DNA of 64,000 nt from Euzebya sp. (GCF_964222135.1 NZ_CAXQBR010000010.1:1-64000), one strand, 5' to 3'; counted from the first letter of the stretch, positions 51,212 to 60,486 are shown. Made by a program: numbers and translations. The notes: a model not told the origin generated them from the letters alone.

Positions 51212-52525
51212 GTGACACAGATCGAGGGGCGGGAACCGCCGCCCCAGGGTGGTGACGGCGGGGCCCCGCCGTCGCTGACCACCGGGGTGGACATGTTGGC
51301 CGCTCTCGCCGCGGCGGCCGAGGCCCGCCACGCGGCGGAGGTCGCGCTGGTGGACGCGGTCGCGGCCGCGGACCGTGCCGGGGTGGCGGAGCCGCTGGAG
51401 GGGTTGCCGATGGACCTCCTCCTGGCCGTGGAGTACGGCTGGACCGCGGCGGAGCGGCGGATGCTGCTCGATGCCGGCGAGGTGCTCGCGGCGATGCCGG
51501 CGACGCGCGCGCTGTTCGCCGCGGGGCGGCTGTCCTGGTCCCAGGTCCGCGACGTGGTCGGGCGGGTCCGCCGGCTGGGCCGCGAGGGCCGGGAGGTGGT
51601 CGACGAACGCCTGGCCGTCAGCATCGACCTCGTCGACCGGATGGACCCCGACCAGGTCGGCTGGGCGGTCCAGGACGCGGTCGACGACGTGCTGGCCGCT
51701 CGGGTGAAGGAGTCAGCGGAGGATGCCGCCGACCGCGACACCTTCCTCGCCATCCAGCTCGGCCTCGACGGTCGGGGTCGCCTGTACGGCGAGCTGTCGG
51801 CCGCCGACACCGCCACCGTCGTCGGCGGGCTGGACCGCACCGCGAGCCGGGCCGATGCCGACGGCGACCGTGACGCCGGCGACGACGGCCACGACGCCGG
51901 GGGTGAGGGGCACGGCGGAGCCAGGCGCTGTCGTCGGTCCCGCGCCACCCGTCGTGGCCGTGCGCTCGTCGACCTGTGCGCGGGTGCCCTGGACGGCCGG
52001 ACGACGACCGGGCGGCGGGTCCCCGCCAAGCCGCTGCTCATCGTCCACGTCCCCCTGGACCGGATCGAGCAGACCGCGACGGGGCTGCTCGACCTCGCGG
52101 TCGCCGGACCGCTGCCGACCGTGTCGGCGCGCACGGTCGAGGCGCTGGCAGCTGACGCCGACGTCCAGGCGGTCGTCTTCGACGGGGCACGGCCGCTGGC
52201 GGTCACGGCCAGGGTGCGGGCGGACGACATCCCCACGGACACGCGGACCGCTGTCGCCGCGCGTGACCTGGGGTCGCGGGAACCGGGCCGCCGCACCCCG
52301 GCCGGCTTGGGCCATGTGCACCACCTCGACGTCGAGCGCGGGCACGACCCGGACAACCTGGTCACGATCAGCAGCCGCTGGCACCTGCGGGTCGTGCACC
52401 GCCACGGCTGGCACGGCCACCTCGATCCCACCGGCGGCGGTGTGGCCTGGACCAGACGCGGCCGCACGATCCGCACCGTCCCCCACCACACCCGGCTCCG
52501 GCCACGACCGGAGCACGACGAGTAG
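51212..52525 (+). CDS. DUF222/HNH-endonuclease-like protein
   Basis: A 437-residue member of the DUF222 (13E12-like) family, common and multicopy in actinomycetes. The DUF222 core spans about 10-330 (AAEARHAAEVALVDAVAAADRAG, MDPDQVGWAVQDAVDDV). The C-terminal HNH-type motif is GHVHHLDVERGHDPDNLV plus RWHLRVVHRHGW, with His-Asn-His retained but the usual structural cysteines missing. The start GTG at 51212 is set by GAGGTGAT 5 nt upstream, an unusually complete anti-Shine-Dalgarno match. Function is unproven; nuclease activity is inferred from the fold. Confidence 0.82.
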   Translation: MTQIEGREPPPQGGDGGAPPSLTTGVDMLAALAAAAEARHAAEVALVDAVAAADRAGVAEPLEGLPMDLLLAVEYGWTAAERRMLLDAGEVLAAMPATRALFAAGRLSWSQVRDVVGRVRRLGREGREVVDERLAVSIDLVDRMDPDQVGWAVQDAVDDVLAARVKESAEDAADRDTFLAIQLGLDGRGRLYGELSAADTATVVGGLDRTASRADADGDRDAGDDGHDAGGEGHGGARRCRRSRATRRGRALVDLCAGALDGRTTTGRRVPAKPLLIVHVPLDRIEQTATGLLDLAVAGPLPTVSARTVEALAADADVQAVVFDGARPLAVTARVRADDIPTDTRTAVAARDLGSREPGRRTPAGLGHVHHLDVERGHDPDNLVTISSRWHLRVVHRHGWHGHLDPTGGGVAWTRRGRTIRTVPHHTRLRPRPEHDE

Positions 52526-52716
52526 CACACCCCCGGGACCCGGGACGTGGGCACAGACCTGCCCGCGCCAGCCGGTGATCTGCCGAGGCGCCGCCCCGAC
52601 GGGATCATCAGACCGTGAGACCGACCGCTAGCCCGCTCGAGCGGGTGCGTCGGCGTGCACGCACACCGGGCCGCGGTGCTGGCCGCCCACCACCTGCCGG
52701 TCCTGGACGGACACCT

Positions 52717-52733
52717 GACCACCACAGGTGGTC
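52717..52733 (-). terminator. small hairpin in the DUF222/pseudogene convergent gap
   Basis: GACCACC-ACA-GGTGGTC, a perfect 7-bp stem, 17 bp downstream of the frameshifted minus-strand gene. Weak terminator candidate. The rest of 52526-52749 shows nothing else I can identify. Confidence 0.35.
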
Positions 52734-52749
52734 GGCGGTGCCGGAACCC

Positions 52750-53437
52750 CTACTCGGGGACGCGGGTCGCCACCCCGTCGAACCGGTCCGCCACGACCCC
52801 GAGGACCGGCGAGGCGAGCAGCGCGGCGACGAGCGGGGTCGCGCCGGCGACGAAGGTCCAGTGGTAGTCGACTTCGGTGTGCACCAGCCAGGCCCGGTCC
52901 GCCGGCCACCAGATCGCCGCGGGCAGCGCACCGTCCTCGATCGATCGGAGGTCGTCCAGCGACCCCTCCGCGAGCAGGTGACCCCGCTTCGCGGTCGGGA
53001 GGCGGGCGGCCCCGCGGAACGGCGCGACCTCCCCGTGGCCGAACCCGTCCCAGATCGCGACGTACACCTGATCAGGGGACCCCGTGGCCGAGCCGAGCAC
53101 GCCGAGCAGCGCGTCGAGGACGTCAGGGTCCACCATCCCGACCGATGGCTCGAGGAGCCCCGGCACCGCGATGGGGACTCCGCGGTCGTGGAGGTCGTCG
53201 CGGTGGACGACCCCGGCCACCGCCGCCGCCCCCTGCGCGTTCGACCGACTCCGTCCAGGGGACCGCCTCGGAGCCACCGCCGGCGCGATGCCAGGGGTGC
53301 AGCACCCGGCACACGGCCTCGAACGTCGACGGGACGAACTCGCCGACCAGCTTCGGCCAGGCCCACGGTGTCAGCGCCGACAGCCACCAGTCGGCGACCG
53401 ACCCGTCCGACACGGGCCTCAGACCCATCCCGGCCAC
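52750..53437 (-). pseudogene. hypothetical protein gene with a frameshift
   Basis: Two reading frames together give one plausible 228-residue protein. The N-terminal part, read from GTG 53437, has GSVADWWLSALTPWAWPKLV and ends around AVPWTESVERAG. The C-terminal part, in the next frame, has DQVYVAIWDGFGHGEV and AIWWPADRAWLVHTEVDYHW. The frames join if one C is removed from the five-C run at 53229-53233, and the corrected length is an exact multiple of three. The layout resembles a common actinobacterial hypothetical family ending in a WPADR-W-D-HW block. Either a real null mutation or a sequencing error. Confidence 0.7.
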
Positions 53438-53440
53438 CCC

Positions 53441-55108
53441 TCAGCCACGCGGCCGCACGTAGTGCCCGACGTCGGCGGGGCAGGCCCCTCCACCGGCGGT
53501 GGTCGTCCGGCGGGCGTCGACCTCGTAGGTCCAGTTGCGGTCCTGCAGCGACCCGAGCGTGTAGTAGGGGTAGCCGCCGTAGTACTCGGCTCTCGACTGC
53601 TCGGCCCACGCCCGGGCCTCGGGGTCCGCGCACGTGTGGAAGTTGACCATGTACCCGCCCTCGAACAACCGGAGCATCGAGTAGCCGGCCGGGTACTCCT
53701 TCGTCGACGCGCCCTCGTAGAACGGCAACGGCCCGGTCGAGAGCGGCGACCGCGTGGCGTTGGTGCGGTGCGTGTGGCCCTGGTACACGCCGACGACGGA
53801 CTCGCCCGCCCCGGCGAGGATCTCGCGGAACGCCGCCGATCCCTCCACGTCGCTCACCCCCGCGATCGCCGGCGGCAGCCCGACGAGCTGGTTCTCCTCC
53901 CCGGCCGGGTGGTGGACCAGGACGAACGCCGGCTCGTCCGCGGCGACCAGGGACGCCTCCAGGAACTCGAGCTGCTCGGTCGGCAGGGTCCCGGTGTTCG
54001 TGGGATCGGTCGAGGAGTCCAGCCCGACGAAGCGCCACCTGGTCGTCGGGCTGTCCGCCACCACCGTGAACCGCGACGTGGCCGATCCGGGCGCCCAGGA
54101 GTCGGCGAACGTGGCGTGGAAGGTGTCGCGGAAGCCCTCGAACCCCTCGACCGGGGTGCCCGACCCGTACCCCTCCCCCTGGTGGGCCCGGTCGTGGTTC
54201 CCGCGCGTCACCCAGTACGCCGGCGGGTCGCCGGCCGACACGAGGAAGTCGCCCGCGGCGGTCCGCCGGCAGCTGCCGAGCGTCCCGAACGCGTCGAGGG
54301 AGGCGCGGACCTCCTCGAGCGCGGCCGGCTCCGCCTCGTTCGTCAGGTCCCCGTTGACCATCAGGAACCCGGCCCCCCGCCCGATGGCCTCGGCGATCGC
54401 GGCGTTGCCGGTGATCCGCCAGTACGGGTTGTCGGGGTCCACGCGCAGGCCCGCGGGGAAGCCGTCGGGGAAGACGGGGTCGGGCAGGTCGCCGGTGACG
54501 ATGCCGCTGATCAGCTCGCCGAAGTGCATGTCGTTGAACCACGCGACGCGCAGGACCTCCGCGCCCGGCGGGGGGACGAGCGTCGTGAACGTCCCCAGGT
54601 TCGAGAGGTCGAGGCCGCTCAGGTCCTCACCCGTCACCAGCAGGCGGAGGGGGTGCAGGTCGGCCGGGTCGAACGTCGTCGCCAGGGCGGGCACGCCGGC
54701 GGACTCCGCGCGGAACCAGTAGCGGGTCCCCGGGGTCAGACCCGTGAGCTCGACGTGGTGGTACGGCGTCGGGTCGTGGGCGGCGACCTCCTCCCAGGAC
54801 GACGGCGCCGGCGACGTGCCCAGCAGCACCCGTCCCGGCGCGGCCACCGGGGCTGGCCGGCCGTAGGGGTCCAGGTCCGTCGGGTCGCCCGTGTACCACG
54901 TGAGCGTCGCGGTGGTGTCGGTCACGGTGACCAGCTCGAGGTGCATCGGCACGGCCGTCCCCGCCTGGCTGAAGCCGGCGAGGCCGGGACCGGACCGCAC
55001 GGCGGCGCGGGCTGGTGCCCGCCCCCACCCGGCCGTGGGGGCGGCGACCGTCGCGCCGACCAGGCCGGCGTAGGCGAGGGCCTGGCGGCGGGTGAGGGGG
55101 ACGCCCAC
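53441..55108 (-). CDS. Tat-exported metallophosphoesterase with FnIII-like domain
   Basis: A 555-residue exported protein. The N-terminus PLTRRQALAYAGLVGA is a twin-arginine signal. A purple-acid-phosphatase-like FnIII segment follows (about 55-140; ATLTWYTGDP, ELTGLTPGTRYWFRA). The calcineurin-like phosphoesterase domain has its metal ligands in WFNDMHFGE, LMVNGDLTNEA, VTRGNHDRAH, LVHHPAG and VYQGHTHRTN. It probably hydrolyses phosphate esters outside the cell. GTG 55108 has AGGAG 7 nt upstream. The frameshifted gene follows 3 bp after its stop. Confidence 0.9.
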   Translation of the reverse strand: MGVPLTRRQALAYAGLVGATVAAPTAGWGRAPARAAVRSGPGLAGFSQAGTAVPMHLELVTVTDTTATLTWYTGDPTDLDPYGRPAPVAAPGRVLLGTSPAPSSWEEVAAHDPTPYHHVELTGLTPGTRYWFRAESAGVPALATTFDPADLHPLRLLVTGEDLSGLDLSNLGTFTTLVPPPGAEVLRVAWFNDMHFGELISGIVTGDLPDPVFPDGFPAGLRVDPDNPYWRITGNAAIAEAIGRGAGFLMVNGDLTNEAEPAALEEVRASLDAFGTLGSCRRTAAGDFLVSAGDPPAYWVTRGNHDRAHQGEGYGSGTPVEGFEGFRDTFHATFADSWAPGSATSRFTVVADSPTTRWRFVGLDSSTDPTNTGTLPTEQLEFLEASLVAADEPAFVLVHHPAGEENQLVGLPPAIAGVSDVEGSAAFREILAGAGESVVGVYQGHTHRTNATRSPLSTGPLPFYEGASTKEYPAGYSMLRLFEGGYMVNFHTCADPEARAWAEQSRAEYYGGYPYYTLGSLQDRNWTYEVDARRTTTAGGGACPADVGHYVRPRG

Positions 55109-55176
55109 GGGTCTGCTCCTGGTCGTGACTGCGACGTCCGCACGCTACCGGCGGCTGGTGGACCGCCGGTACCCCC

Positions 55177-55189
55177 TACGCTCGGATGG
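55177..55189 (+). promoter_or_regulatory. putative leaderless promoter of the ion-channel gene
   Basis: TACGCT (55177-55182), 7 nt, then GTG at 55190. No Shine-Dalgarno site. Confidence 0.45.
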
Positions 55190-55992
55190 GTGGCAGACCA
55201 CGACGACGACCCCCGCCCAGATGACCCCCGCCCAGTCCCGGACCCACCCGCGCACGGACCCGTCGACGACGGCGAGCTCGGGAGCGGCAGCCTCGCGGAG
55301 GTCGAGGGGGTGGGCCCCGCGGGGGACCGGCGGGCCGCGCGCCTCGAGCGCCTCCTCGACATCCCGATGGCCGTGCTCGCCGGGGTGTGGGCGCTGATCG
55401 TGGCCTACGAGCTGGTGGCCCCCCTCGACGACCTCAGCTGGATCCGCACCGCCAGCAACGTGATCTGGGGGATCTTCGCGGTCGAGCTCGTCGTGAAGCT
55501 GGCGGTCGCCAGCAGCGCGGCGCGGTTCCTCCGCCGCAACTGGCCGGCGGTGCTGTTCCTGGTCCTCCCGGCACTGCGGGTGGTCCGGGCCTTCCAGGCG
55601 CTCCGCGTCGTCCGCCTGCTCCCGGCCGCGCGGGTGATCGGCTCGTCCTACCGGGCGGTCGGCACCGCGCGCGGGCTGCTGCGGGGTCGGCTGCAGTTCC
55701 TCGTCGCGCTCACGGCCGTCGTCGTGTTCGGCGGCGGGCAGCTCATCTACGTCCTCGAGCGCGGGCGGGCCGACGGGGTGTCATCGCTCGGCGACGCGCT
55801 GTGGTTCGCCGCCAACGCCGCCGTCACCTCGACGCTGGTCTTCGACCCCGTGTCCCTGGCCGGCCGCCTCCTCGCCCTCGTGCTGTCCGCGTACGCCGTC
55901 GTGGTCTTCGCTCCCTGGCCGCGACCCTGGGGGCGTTCTTCGTGGAGTCCCGGCAGGAGCGCGCCGCGTCCGAGGGCGACGTCGCGGGCTGA
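55190..55992 (+). pseudogene. voltage-gated-like ion channel gene with a frameshift near 55910
   Basis: A six-helix channel of the voltage-gated cation superfamily. The S4 segment has arginines every third residue (LRVVRAFQALRVVRLLPAAR). The pore region reads SLGDALWFAANAAVTSTLVFDP, with no TVGYGD potassium filter. After AYAVVVF the frame is lost, and the expected end (SLAATLGAFFVESRQERA, stop at 55990-55992) continues in another frame. Restoring one base, as in TTCGGCTCC for TTCGCTCC at about 55909-55912, yields a 267-residue protein ending in the usual post-S6 coil. Unrepaired, translation would run on in the first frame past the next start. Mutation or sequencing error cannot be separated here. 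Confidence 0.75.
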
Positions 55993-56057
55993 CGCGGCCA
56001 CCCCCGCCCTGACCCCGGCCGGAGGGGCCCTCGCCGGCCCTCGCACGAGGTGGAAGG

Positions 56058-56786
56058 ATGGACGCGATCCCCATGAGCACCACCCCCGCCGACGCCGCCC
56101 CCTCCGCCCGCATCCTCGTCGTCGAGGACGACAAGACGGTGGCCGAGGTCGTCTCCCGCTACCTGACCCGCGAGGGCTACGACGTCGACCACGTCGGCGA
56201 CGGCGCGGTCGCGCTCGCCAGGGTGCAGCAGGCCACCCCGGACCTGATCGTCCTCGACCTGATGCTGCCCGGCATCGACGGCCGGGAGGTCTGCCGGCGG
56301 GTGCGGGCGGTCAGCGACGTCCCGATCATCATGCTCACCGCGCTCGGCGAGACCGCGGACCGCATCGCCGGGCTCGAGATCGGCGCCGACGACTACCTGG
56401 CGAAGCCGTTCAGCCCCCGCGAGCTGGTCGCCCGGGTGAAGAACGTCCTCAAGCGGTCCCGGGGGTCCGATGCGGGTCCCGCCGCACCCGAGGCGCTCGA
56501 GGTCGGCGGGATCTCGCTCAACCGCAAGTCCCGGGAGGTCGTCGTGGACGGCCGGTCCGTCGACCTCACCCAGCGGGAGTTCGACCTGCTGGCCTTCCTC
56601 ATGGAGCACCCGAAGGAGGTGTTCCGCCGCGAGGTCCTCCTCGAGCACGTGTGGGGCTACACCTTCGGGGACACGTCCACGGTGACCGTCCACGTCCGGC
56701 GCCTCCGCGAGAAGATCGAACCGGACCCCTCCAACCCGACGTTCGTGCAGACCGTCTGGGGCGTCGGCTACAAGTTCGGCGTGTGA
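56058..56786 (+). CDS. OmpR-family response regulator
   Basis: A 242-residue regulator: receiver domain (about 18-135; VVEDDKTV, phosphoacceptor Asp in IVLDLMLPGIDG, Lys in YLAKPFSPRE) and OmpR/PhoB winged helix (about 150-240; VDLTQREFDLLAFLMEHP, TVTVHVRRLREKIEPDP, VWGVGYKF). The stop overlaps the kinase start. GAGG lies about 7 nt before the first ATG (56058); ATG 56073 is an alternative. It is the cognate partner of the next gene. Confidence 0.95.
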   Translation: MDAIPMSTTPADAAPSARILVVEDDKTVAEVVSRYLTREGYDVDHVGDGAVALARVQQATPDLIVLDLMLPGIDGREVCRRVRAVSDVPIIMLTALGETADRIAGLEIGADDYLAKPFSPRELVARVKNVLKRSRGSDAGPAAPEALEVGGISLNRKSREVVVDGRSVDLTQREFDLLAFLMEHPKEVFRREVLLEHVWGYTFGDTSTVTVHVRRLREKIEPDPSNPTFVQTVWGVGYKFGV

Positions 56787-58132
56787 CGACGATCCGGCGC
56801 GCCGCCGTCGCCGGCCTGGTCGGCCTGGCGGTGGTCGTGGTGATCGCGTCGCTGCTGGGCCTGCCCGGCGACGACGTGCTCTCCGTCGTCCTGATCGCGG
56901 GCGGGGCGGCCCTCGCCACCGGCCTGCTCGGCGCGGGCGCCCTGCGGGTGCTGCGCGGCCGGTCCTTCACCGCCCAGGTGGTCGTCGTGGCCCTCACCTC
57001 GACGTCGGCGGTCACCGCCGGGGCGCTGGCGGGCGGCAACGCGATGTTCTTCGACGCCCACGACCTGCAGGTGCTCGCGATCGTGGTCTCGGTCGGCGCG
57101 GTCGTCAGCGTCGTCACCGCCCTGCTGCTCGGCGAGCGGGTCGGCGCGGCCAGCCGCTCCTTGGGCGAGGTCGCGCGGCAGCTCGGCGACCTCGACCACA
57201 TGCCGGACGTGAGCGACTCCGACATGCCCGAGCAGCTGATCGCCGAGTTCAGCCGCATCGCCGACCAGCTGTCCCGCACCCGCGCGGAGCTCGAGGCGTC
57301 CCGCCAGCGCGAGCGCGCGACCGAGGCGGCCCGCCGGGAGCTGGTCAGCTGGGTGTCCCACGACCTCCGCACCCCGCTCGCGGGCATCAAGGCGGTGACC
57401 GAGCTGCTCGAGGACGAGATCGTCACCGACCCCGACGAGGTCCGCGACTACTACGCGACGCTGCGGCGCGAGACCGACAAGCTGGCGGCGCTGGTCGACG
57501 ACCTGTTCGAGCTGAGCAAGATCGAGGCCGGCGCCCTCGCGATCGAGCCGACCGAGGTGAACCTCGGCGACCTGGTCAGCGACACCCTCGCGGGGGTGCT
57601 GCCGGTGGCGGAGCGCCGCGGCATCCGCGTGTACGGGCGGGTCGGCGATCCCGCGGCGTCGATCGTGGCCGGGCTGCCGGAGATCTCACGGGTCCTGCGC
57701 AACCTCGTGTCGAACGCGGTCCGCGAGTCCGTCGACGGCGGCGCGGTGCTGGTGGAGGCGCGGGTCGACGTCGGGGAGGACGACCGCCGCGTCGGGGTCC
57801 TGTCGGTGCAGGACACCTGCGGGGGGATCCCCCAGCACGTGATCGACCGGGTGTTCGAGACGTCGTTCCGGGGTGAGTCCGCCCGCACGCCCCGCTCCGA
57901 GGGCGGTGCGGGCCTGGGCCTGGCCATCGCCCGCGGGTTCGTGGAGGCGCACGGCGGCCGGATCTCGGTCGAGAACATCGCCGAGGGGTGCCGCTTCCGC
58001 GTCGAGCTCCCCGCCGAGCCCGCTCCGCCCGCGGACGCCGAGGCGGCTCCCGCGGCGGGGACGCCGATCAGCGCCGCCGTGCCGGACCGGTCGGCCGCAT
58101 CGTCCCAGGGGTCAGGATCACCCCGGGGTTGA
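56783..58132 (+). CDS. two-component sensor histidine kinase
   Basis: A 449-residue membrane kinase with three to four N-terminal helices (about 5-110), a HAMP-like linker, a HisKA domain with WVSHDLRTPLAGIKAVTELL (phosphoacceptor His) and an ATPase domain with NLVSNAVRES (N box), VQDTCGGIPQHV (G1) and GGAGLGLAIARGFVEAHGG (G2). The GTG at 56783 overlaps the regulator stop by 4 nt. The 3' end runs 65 bp into the convergent FAD-oxidase gene, so its last 20 or so residues are poorly constrained. Confidence 0.93.
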   Translation: MTTIRRAAVAGLVGLAVVVVIASLLGLPGDDVLSVVLIAGGAALATGLLGAGALRVLRGRSFTAQVVVVALTSTSAVTAGALAGGNAMFFDAHDLQVLAIVVSVGAVVSVVTALLLGERVGAASRSLGEVARQLGDLDHMPDVSDSDMPEQLIAEFSRIADQLSRTRAELEASRQRERATEAARRELVSWVSHDLRTPLAGIKAVTELLEDEIVTDPDEVRDYYATLRRETDKLAALVDDLFELSKIEAGALAIEPTEVNLGDLVSDTLAGVLPVAERRGIRVYGRVGDPAASIVAGLPEISRVLRNLVSNAVRESVDGGAVLVEARVDVGEDDRRVGVLSVQDTCGGIPQHVIDRVFETSFRGESARTPRSEGGAGLGLAIARGFVEAHGGRISVENIAEGCRFRVELPAEPAPPADAEAAPAAGTPISAAVPDRSAASSQGSGSPRG

Positions 58133-59435
58133 GGATCCCGTCGGGGTCGAGCGCCTGCTTGATCGCCGTCATCACCGCGATCTCAGCGGCGCTGCGGGTC
58201 AGCCCCAGGTGGGGGGCCTTGGCGATCCCGACCCCGTGCTCGGAGGCGATGCTGCCGCCGACGTCGGCGACGGCGCCCAACACCTGCCCTTCGACCTCTG
58301 GAGCGGCGTCGACGACGTTGACGTGGATGGTCCCCTCGGCGAGGTGGCCGAAGAGGATCGCGTCGGGCACCACGTCGGCGAGCTGGGCGGCGACCGCGCC
58401 CAGCCGCGCCGGGGGGATCGTGCAGTCCATCTTGGTCGCCACGCCCAGGGTGGCGATCGCCTCGGTGTGGGACTCGCGGTAGCGCCACAGCCGGCGGGCG
58501 TCCGCGTCGTCCAGGGAGACCGTGCCCGGGCGCTCGCCGATGACGGCCGCCAGCGCCTCGTCGTCCAGGTCGCCGAGCAGCTCGAGCAGCACCAGCCACG
58601 GCGGGTCGTCCGGCAGGGGAGGGGGCAGGCCGACGACCCGGCCGACCAGCGCGACGCCGCGGGCCTGCATGACCTCCGCGGCGTGCAGTCCGCCGAGCCG
58701 CCTGGCGGCCGCGGTGACCGCGAGGGCGTCGTCGGGGCCGGTGCAGCCGACCAGCACGACCGTGCGCCGGCGCGGCCGGTCGACCAGGTGGAGGGCGACG
58801 GCGGTGATGACCGCGAGGGTCCCCTCGCTGCCGGCGAGCAGGCGGGGCCAGTCGTAGCCGGTGTTGTCCTTCACCAGCCCGGGGAGGCGGCGGATCACGT
58901 GGCCGTCGGCGGTGACCGCCTCGAGGCCGAGCACCCGCTGGCGCATCGTGCCGTTCGCGACGACGTGGACGCCCCCGGCGTTGGTCGCCACCATCCCGCC
59001 GATCGTGGCGGAGTCCCGCGCCGCCAGGTCCACCCCGACCGACAGGCCCGCCCTGGCGACGGCCCCCTCGACGGCGGCCAGCGTCGCCCCGGCCCCCACC
59101 ACGACCGAGGGGGTGTCGACGTCGACCTCGCCGATGTGGTCGAGGCGCCGCAGGCTGAGCAGCACCTCACCGCCGCGTGGCACCCCGCCGCCGACCAGGC
59201 CGGTGTTGCCGCCCTGCGGGACGACGGGTGTGCGGTGGGCGGCGCAGAGGGCGACGACCGCCTGCACCTCGACGGCGTCGGCCGGCCGGACCACCGCCAG
59301 GGCCTCGCCGCTGAACCGCCGGGTCCAGTCGGTCTCGTAGCCCGCCCGGTCCGCCGGCGCGGTCAGCACGTGGGAGTCGCCCACGGCGCGCCGCAACCCC
59401 TCCAGAAGCGTCCCGCCGGGAGGCGGGCTAGGCAT
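58068..59435 (-). CDS. FAD-linked oxidase (GlcD / D-2-hydroxyacid dehydrogenase type)
   Basis: A 455-residue FAD-binding-4 (PCMH) flavoprotein. The FAD site shows VPQGGNTGLVGGGVPRGGEV and DSATIGGMVATNAGGVHV, and the C-terminal FAD-oxidase domain ends with HGVGIAKAPHLG and ALDPDGILNPG. These match glycolate oxidase GlcD, D-lactate and D-2-hydroxyglutarate dehydrogenases; the exact 2-hydroxyacid is uncertain. Its ATG overlaps the end of the acetyltransferase gene by 8 bp. Confidence 0.9.
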   Translation of the reverse strand: MPSPPPGGTLLEGLRRAVGDSHVLTAPADRAGYETDWTRRFSGEALAVVRPADAVEVQAVVALCAAHRTPVVPQGGNTGLVGGGVPRGGEVLLSLRRLDHIGEVDVDTPSVVVGAGATLAAVEGAVARAGLSVGVDLAARDSATIGGMVATNAGGVHVVANGTMRQRVLGLEAVTADGHVIRRLPGLVKDNTGYDWPRLLAGSEGTLAVITAVALHLVDRPRRRTVVLVGCTGPDDALAVTAAARRLGGLHAAEVMQARGVALVGRVVGLPPPLPDDPPWLVLLELLGDLDDEALAAVIGERPGTVSLDDADARRLWRYRESHTEAIATLGVATKMDCTIPPARLGAVAAQLADVVPDAILFGHLAEGTIHVNVVDAAPEVEGQVLGAVADVGGSIASEHGVGIAKAPHLGLTRSAAEIAVMTAIKQALDPDGILNPGVILTPGTMRPTGPARRR

Positions 59436-60486
59436 CGTGGTGGGAGGCGAGGCTGACGCTCCAGTGCCGGCCGGGGACGACCGCGCCCTCCCCGGGCGCG
59501 CTGGCGAGCGCGATGTGGCCGGAGGTGTCGTCGAGGATCGCGGGCAGGCGGTGCATGCCGGCGCGGCGGGCCCACTCGGCCGGCTCGCTGCCGTCGGTGG
59601 CCAGCAGGGTCGCGGCGATGCACTCGGGGTGGTCGGCCAGCGCGGCGCCGAGGATCCCCTCGGCGGCGGCGGCGTCGACGGCCTGGTGGTGCAGCACCTG
59701 GAGGAACGTGGCGCCCATGGTCGACAGCGGGCGGGCCGCGAGCATCGCGGTGGTCCGCCCGCCGACGCGGCGCGCGTACAGGTCGTAGTCGTGCACGGGG
59801 TGGTCGACGATGCGCCACCGCCACCACATCCGGTCCGCGAGGACGCCGTCGACGTCGGTCGACCGGGCGAGGTCGTCGAGGTCGTCGGGCAGGGCGTCGA
59901 CGCGCTCGCCCTCCGGTGCGGGCGGGGGTCCGAACGCGACCCGGGTGAGGGTCGCCGCGAGCGGCCGCGGGACGCCGCGCAGGTCGGCGAAGTCCTCGCC
60001 GACGGGCCGGAACCACCGCTGGGCGCGGTCCCGCCGCATCACGCCGGCGCCCTCGAGAGCGGCGATGGCCGCCGGGGTGGGCAGGGCGATGAGGAGGTCG
60101 AGGTCGCGCCCGAGGACCTCCTGCTGGCGGCGGGCCAGGCTGCCGTAGAGCCCCCGCCCCCGGTAGCCCCGCGCGGTGACGAGGTGCGCGATCCGGCCGA
60201 TCCGGACCACCCGTCCCTCCACCAGCCCGAGGCCCGGGTACAGACCGGCGTGGGCGACGATGCGGCCGTCGTCCTCCCACACGAAGTTGTGCGGCGGGCC
60301 GTAGGGGTTGTCCCAGTACAGCCAGTCGTGGGCGGCCGGGTCGGCCAGCGCCGGCGGCGCGTGGGCGGTGGGGGAGTCCTCCCGCCCCGCGCGCTCGGCA
60401 GCCAGCAGGGCGCACACGGCGTAGCGGTCGGTGACCACGGCGGGCCGCAGGCGCAGGCCCCGGGACTTGCGGTCGTCGGTCGGCAT
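59428..60486 (-). CDS. GNAT N-acetyltransferase
   Basis: A 352-residue acetyltransferase. The acetyl-CoA loop is VTARGYRGRGLYGSLARRQQE (about 105-125, R/Q-x-x-G-x-G/A), preceded by RIGRIAHLV, and the second half looks like a further GNAT-like or sterol-carrier domain as in Eis proteins. Substrate unknown. ATG 60486 is favoured over 60507 because GGGAG lies 5 nt upstream of it. The stop overlaps the FAD-oxidase start. Confidence 0.8.
   Translation of the reverse strand: MPTDDRKSRGLRLRPAVVTDRYAVCALLAAERAGREDSPTAHAPPALADPAAHDWLYWDNPYGPPHNFVWEDDGRIVAHAGLYPGLGLVEGRVVRIGRIAHLVTARGYRGRGLYGSLARRQQEVLGRDLDLLIALPTPAAIAALEGAGVMRRDRAQRWFRPVGEDFADLRGVPRPLAATLTRVAFGPPPAPEGERVDALPDDLDDLARSTDVDGVLADRMWWRWRIVDHPVHDYDLYARRVGGRTTAMLAARPLSTMGATFLQVLHHQAVDAAAAEGILGAALADHPECIAATLLATDGSEPAEWARRAGMHRLPAILDDTSGHIALASAPGEGAVVPGRHWSVSLASHHDA

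Noticed and set aside
52615-53646. Plus-strand genes opposite the frameshifted hypothetical gene
   Set aside because: Arg/Pro-rich frames without motifs or ribosome sites; the minus-strand frames have the sensible protein sequence.
53084-58132. A single open frame of more than 1600 codons on the plus strand
   Set aside because: It is an accidental fusion of antisense sequence over the phosphoesterase gene, the ion-channel frame, a shadow of the response regulator and the real kinase at 56783. GC-rich DNA gives such long stop-free frames.
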